Shown here: positions 61,853 to 64,000 of the stretch, one piece after another
Layout of the letters: every line of letters starts with the position of its first letter
Numbering within the stretch: the first letter of the stretch is position 1
DNA from: Dawidia cretensis
GTDB taxonomy: Bacteria > Bacteroidota > Bacteroidia > Cytophagales > Cyclobacteriaceae
Length of the DNA: 64,000 nucleotides
Assembly: GCF_018598175.1 (NCBI RefSeq)
Contig: NZ_JAHESE010000003.1
Coordinates: 186,001-250,000 of the forward strand
Reading direction: 5' to 3'
Translations under genes and position numbers: made by a program
The notes under the pieces: generated by a model
What the model saw: the letters and a program-made list of their open reading frames with translations, nothing else
Told to the model about the DNA's origin: nothing
Database searches by the model: none

Positions 61853-62877
61853 TGACCATCGCCCGTTTCATCCGGCATCAGTACGACGTGGTTCCCGCCT
61901 ACAGTGGAACACGTTCGATCAAAGACCATCTGGTACAACAGTCCGCGCTGGTTGTGCAGGATGAAAATGAACAGCCCATCGGTGTCCTGACACCCCAGGA
62001 CGTCGTACAGCACTCGCATACCCTGGTAATCGATTGCCTCACCGAACGCCCCACGCTGTCGCCGGAGTGCGCTATAGAAGAAGCGTTGCGGGTGATGCAG
62101 GAAACGCATACCGACGTGCTGGCCGTCATGGACGATGGCAGCCTGACAGGGCTCATCTACAAGAACGATCTGCTGGCGTATGTCACGGATCAGAACAAAA
62201 ACCTGGAGGGGGAAGTCAACAAGCAAGTAACCGAGCTCCAGGCCATTCATAGAGAGTTGGTATTGTCGCGGCAGATCCTGCAGGCCGTGCTGGACAGTAC
62301 ACAGTCCACCGTCATCCTGGTGGCCCCCGACTATAGCATCTTATTCTTCAATAAAAAGGCAGGCGATGAAAGCCAGGCCTTGTATGGACGTGAGTTGAAG
62401 ACCGGCATGAATATACTCGACTATACGTTGTACGACACACGGGTAGCGGGGCGTTACCTGTTCGATGCCTTTAAAAGCGACTTTGATCGGGCGCTGGCAG
62501 GCGAGTCGGTGGTCACCGAGCGCAAGGTGCAGTTCCCTGAAACATCGCGATGGCTACGCGCCGAATACGGCCCGGTATTTTATCAGGAACAGATCATTGG
62601 CGCCACCATTACCGTCGCGGATATAGACGAGCGCAAACGTCACTTGCTGCAGATCGAGCGGCAGAACGAGCTATTGAAACATATTTCCTGGGTGCAATCG
62701 CACTATACGCGGCAGCCGGTGGCGACCATCCTCGGTCTGACCAGCATCATTGAAAAATCTACGTTAAGCGAAGAAAACATCCGCATTATTTCCATGCTGG
62801 AAGCCACGGCACAGAAGCTGGATGAGGTCATCCGGAATACCGTGCTGACGGCCAATTCCTTAGAAGAGGAACACTAA
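61852..62877 (+). CDS. CBS-PAS protein ending in a DHp (HisKA-like) helix pair, no ATPase domain
   Basis: 341 residues, soluble. Residues ~5-115 are a CBS pair (VVPAYSGTRSIKDHLVQQ, QPIGVLTPQDVVQ, ECAIEEALRVMQETHTDVLA, GSLTGLIYKNDLLAYV). A coiled coil follows (~118-140), then a PAS domain (~143-268: ILQAVLDSTQSTVILVAPDY, YSILFFNKKAGDES, ITVADIDERKRH). The last ~70 residues match the DHp helices of histidine kinases in this phylum: HISWVQSHYTRQPVATILGL, with the candidate phospho-His284, and ISMLEATAQKLDEVIRNTVL. The HATPase_c domain is absent; the stop follows directly. It may be a phosphotransfer or docking protein that needs a partner kinase. Confidence 0.86.
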   Translation: MTIARFIRHQYDVVPAYSGTRSIKDHLVQQSALVVQDENEQPIGVLTPQDVVQHSHTLVIDCLTERPTLSPECAIEEALRVMQETHTDVLAVMDDGSLTGLIYKNDLLAYVTDQNKNLEGEVNKQVTELQAIHRELVLSRQILQAVLDSTQSTVILVAPDYSILFFNKKAGDESQALYGRELKTGMNILDYTLYDTRVAGRYLFDAFKSDFDRALAGESVVTERKVQFPETSRWLRAEYGPVFYQEQIIGATITVADIDERKRHLLQIERQNELLKHISWVQSHYTRQPVATILGLTSIIEKSTLSEENIRIISMLEATAQKLDEVIRNTVLTANSLEEEH

Positions 62878-63001
62878 AAAGGACCGTGTTTTTTTGACAA
62901 GTATGTTGACCTTTCCAGAAGGACGACCCTGCGTTTTTGCGCTAAAAACTGCTATTATCAAATTTAGTTAGATTTGTTTTTACTAATAAAATTAGTTTTA
63001 G

Positions 63002-63009
63002 TACGTTTG
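63002..63009 (+). promoter_or_regulatory. Bacteroidota -7 box TACGTTTG
   Basis: TACGTTTG fits the TAnnTTTG consensus exactly, 22 bp upstream of the start at 63032. A TTTG lies at 62973-62976, somewhat far for an ideal -33 box. ACTAAT-aaa-ATTAGT (62982-62996) sits between them and could be an operator. Confidence 0.55.
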
Positions 63010-63031
63010 TATCGGTCTAAACGATTGAGGT

Positions 63032-63424
63032 ATGAAAATGGTAAAAACGGCAAACGGCATCAAAAAAATCGACGATTGGAATCCGGATCTGATCCCCGGG
63101 CAATTAAAGCCAATCCTGCAACAGCACCGCGCAACGCTGGTGAATAAACTGATTCAGGGCGAACTGAATACGTACATTGATTATAAATTTTCTTCCCGGG
63201 CCAGCGTAGGTCAACTGGAAAAGATTCGAAACAGCCTGGACTTATTGAAAGACGACGGCATCGATCCGGTGCTCTACGGTCCGATCTTCCAGGCCGTGCT
63301 GCACAACGATTTTACAAACCTGGACAACGCGTTGTTCTACCGCGAGATCGATGCTACGATCAGCACGCGACTATTGCGCCCGCATACTTTTGAAAAAGGC
63401 CAGCACATGTTCTCTCAACAATAG
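63032..63424 (+). CDS. Unknown 130-residue protein, first of a related pair
   Basis: Mostly alpha-helical, soluble: IPGQLKPILQQHRATLVNKL, NTYIDYKFSSRASVGQLEKI, DPVLYGPIFQAVLHNDFTN, ALFYREIDATISTRLLRP. It is weakly but consistently similar to the next gene in the second half: Y-x-P-(I/V)-(F/I) followed by (A/K)LFY(R/K)EI(D/E). No known family is recognised. It has a clear promoter element and is followed after 32 bp by its relative, suggesting an operon. Placement next to the CBS-PAS gene hints at a signalling link, which is inference. Confidence 0.75.
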   Translation: MKMVKTANGIKKIDDWNPDLIPGQLKPILQQHRATLVNKLIQGELNTYIDYKFSSRASVGQLEKIRNSLDLLKDDGIDPVLYGPIFQAVLHNDFTNLDNALFYREIDATISTRLLRPHTFEKGQHMFSQQ

Positions 63425-63456
63425 TCCTTTGCGATAACCATTTTTTAACCCCTTAT

Positions 63457-63804
63457 ATGAAACAACAAACAACCATGGAGGATACCACGCTACGCCACGA
63501 CGCTGTCGACATTATAGATGTCATTCGCAAGTTGCGTAACGATCTGATCAAAGATTTTCTGGATGAGCGAAATATGATTGTATACCTCTCCCAGCAATTC
63601 CGGATCATGGAGCTGTCACACGTAAAGCTTGAATTTATTAAAAGTGAGCTGAAGCAACTATTGATCGCTCCCGTAAACACGACCTGGTATAAACCCGTTA
63701 TTGACGACTTTCATCGCACGGGCAGCGCCGCCCTGACAGAAGGAAATGAGAAGCTATTCTATAAGGAGATTGAAGAGGTCTTGAAAAAATATTTATTCAG
63801 TTAG
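63457..63804 (+). CDS. Unknown 115-residue protein, second of a related pair
   Basis: Alternative start at ATG 63475 (M7). Alpha-helical, soluble: AVDIIDVIRKLRNDLIKDFL, MIVYLSQQFRIMELSHVKLE, KSELKQLLIAPVNTTWYKPV, EKLFYKEIEEVLKKYLFS. The second half aligns with the preceding protein (W-Y-K-P-V-I... LFYKEI versus L-Y-G-P-I-F... LFYREI), so the two are paralogs. Its stop overlaps the convergent frame at the right edge by 8 bp. Function unknown. Confidence 0.75.
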   Translation: MKQQTTMEDTTLRHDAVDIIDVIRKLRNDLIKDFLDERNMIVYLSQQFRIMELSHVKLEFIKSELKQLLIAPVNTTWYKPVIDDFHRTGSAALTEGNEKLFYKEIEEVLKKYLFS

Positions 63805-64000
63805 GTCTTAGTGTAGGTTTAGGATTTGCCTTAGGGGTAAGGCAAGGCAGCGTGTGGTAGTCCCGGACAAAATGTTGTGTGACAGATTCCGGCAACGCCA
63901 CGTCGCTGCCCTTTTTTAGGACGTTGGTCGTTAGCACTTTTTTCAGCATCTTGTATCGATGCGTCCAATCGATCTTTACTTTGCCGGGCAGCCGGAACCC
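63797..64000 (-). CDS. C-terminal part of an unknown protein, cut by the right edge
   Basis: An open frame on the minus strand enters at the window edge and ends with TGA at 63797-63799 (67 residues: begins GFRLPGKVKIDWTHRYKML, ends LTPKANPKPTLRPN). It is basic, with no recognisable motif. Codon pattern and length make it plausible, but it cannot be confirmed without the part beyond 64000. Confidence 0.5.
   Translation of the reverse strand, partial: GFRLPGKVKIDWTHRYKMLKKVLTTNVLKKGSDVALPESVTQHFVRDYHTLPCLTPKANPKPTLRPN
63826..63845. repeat. TTGCCTTA-gggg-TAAGGCAA hairpin
   Basis: A perfect 8-bp stem with a GGGG loop, 22 bp after the stop of the plus-strand gene. No T-run follows. If the minus-strand frame is real it lies inside that coding region. 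Confidence 0.55.

Overview
The window looks like a chromosome segment of a free-living, glycan-degrading Bacteroidota, most likely of the Cytophagales type. The evidence is three SusC-type TonB-dependent transporters and two SusD lipoproteins, GH97, GH92 and GH63 glycosidases, a type IX secretion (T9SS) C-terminal domain, and Bacteroidota-style starts without Shine-Dalgarno sequences. No tRNA, rRNA, CRISPR array, transposase or phage gene was seen. The lineage call is inference from gene content.

Layout. 1-1750: N-terminal part of a SusC with an STN domain, cut by the left edge. 2.2-7.6 kb: a secreted Trp-rich repeat protein, two ferritin-like Tat-type proteins, a YdeI/OmdA-like protein, a PaiB-type FMN-binding protein and a two-domain phosphodiesterase/alkaline phosphatase. 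7.9-12.7 kb: a SusC/SusD pair closed by a strong terminator. 12.7-18.7 kb (minus): SDR oxidoreductase, GH63-like glucosidase, a homolog of the Anabaena sensory rhodopsin transducer (ASRT), a 47-residue basic protein and a GH15 glucoamylase-like enzyme. 18.7-20.3 kb: an AAA ATPase (DUF4143) preceded by four 18-bp repeats spaced exactly 33 bp apart.

20.3-38.5 kb is an alpha-galactoside utilisation locus. An AraC regulator is divergent from a DUF5107/TPR protein and is followed by a sugar-proton symporter, SusC, SusD, GH36, GH97, aldose 1-epimerase and a T9SS-exported GH97. Two pairs of similar sites, each pair spaced 21 bp, lie upstream of the regulator and of the transporter and are candidate AraC operators.

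38.7-43.9 kb is looser: a 5'-truncated SDR pseudogene, an AT-rich stretch, an unknown 428-residue protein, a PKD/LRR-like lipoprotein and an alpha/beta hydrolase, followed by a cluster of strong palindromes. 44.0-51.0 kb: an ArsR-type regulator with a CxxC pair, an RND efflux operon (adaptor, pump, TolC-like channel) and a CDF metal transporter, which suggests a metal or toxic-compound efflux unit.

51.1-60.4 kb: a 45-residue membrane peptide, a TspO-like membrane protein, a receiver-only regulator, a sialate O-acetylesterase, a DUF4197 protein, a GH92 alpha-mannosidase, an S41 protease and a START-domain protein. 60.4-63.8 kb: a signalling cluster with a receiver, a pseudo-receiver lacking its phospho-acceptor, an unknown protein translationally coupled to a CBS-PAS-DHp protein without an ATPase domain, and two related small unknown proteins. 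The least explained parts are the 33-bp repeats, this signalling cluster and the ASRT cassette.
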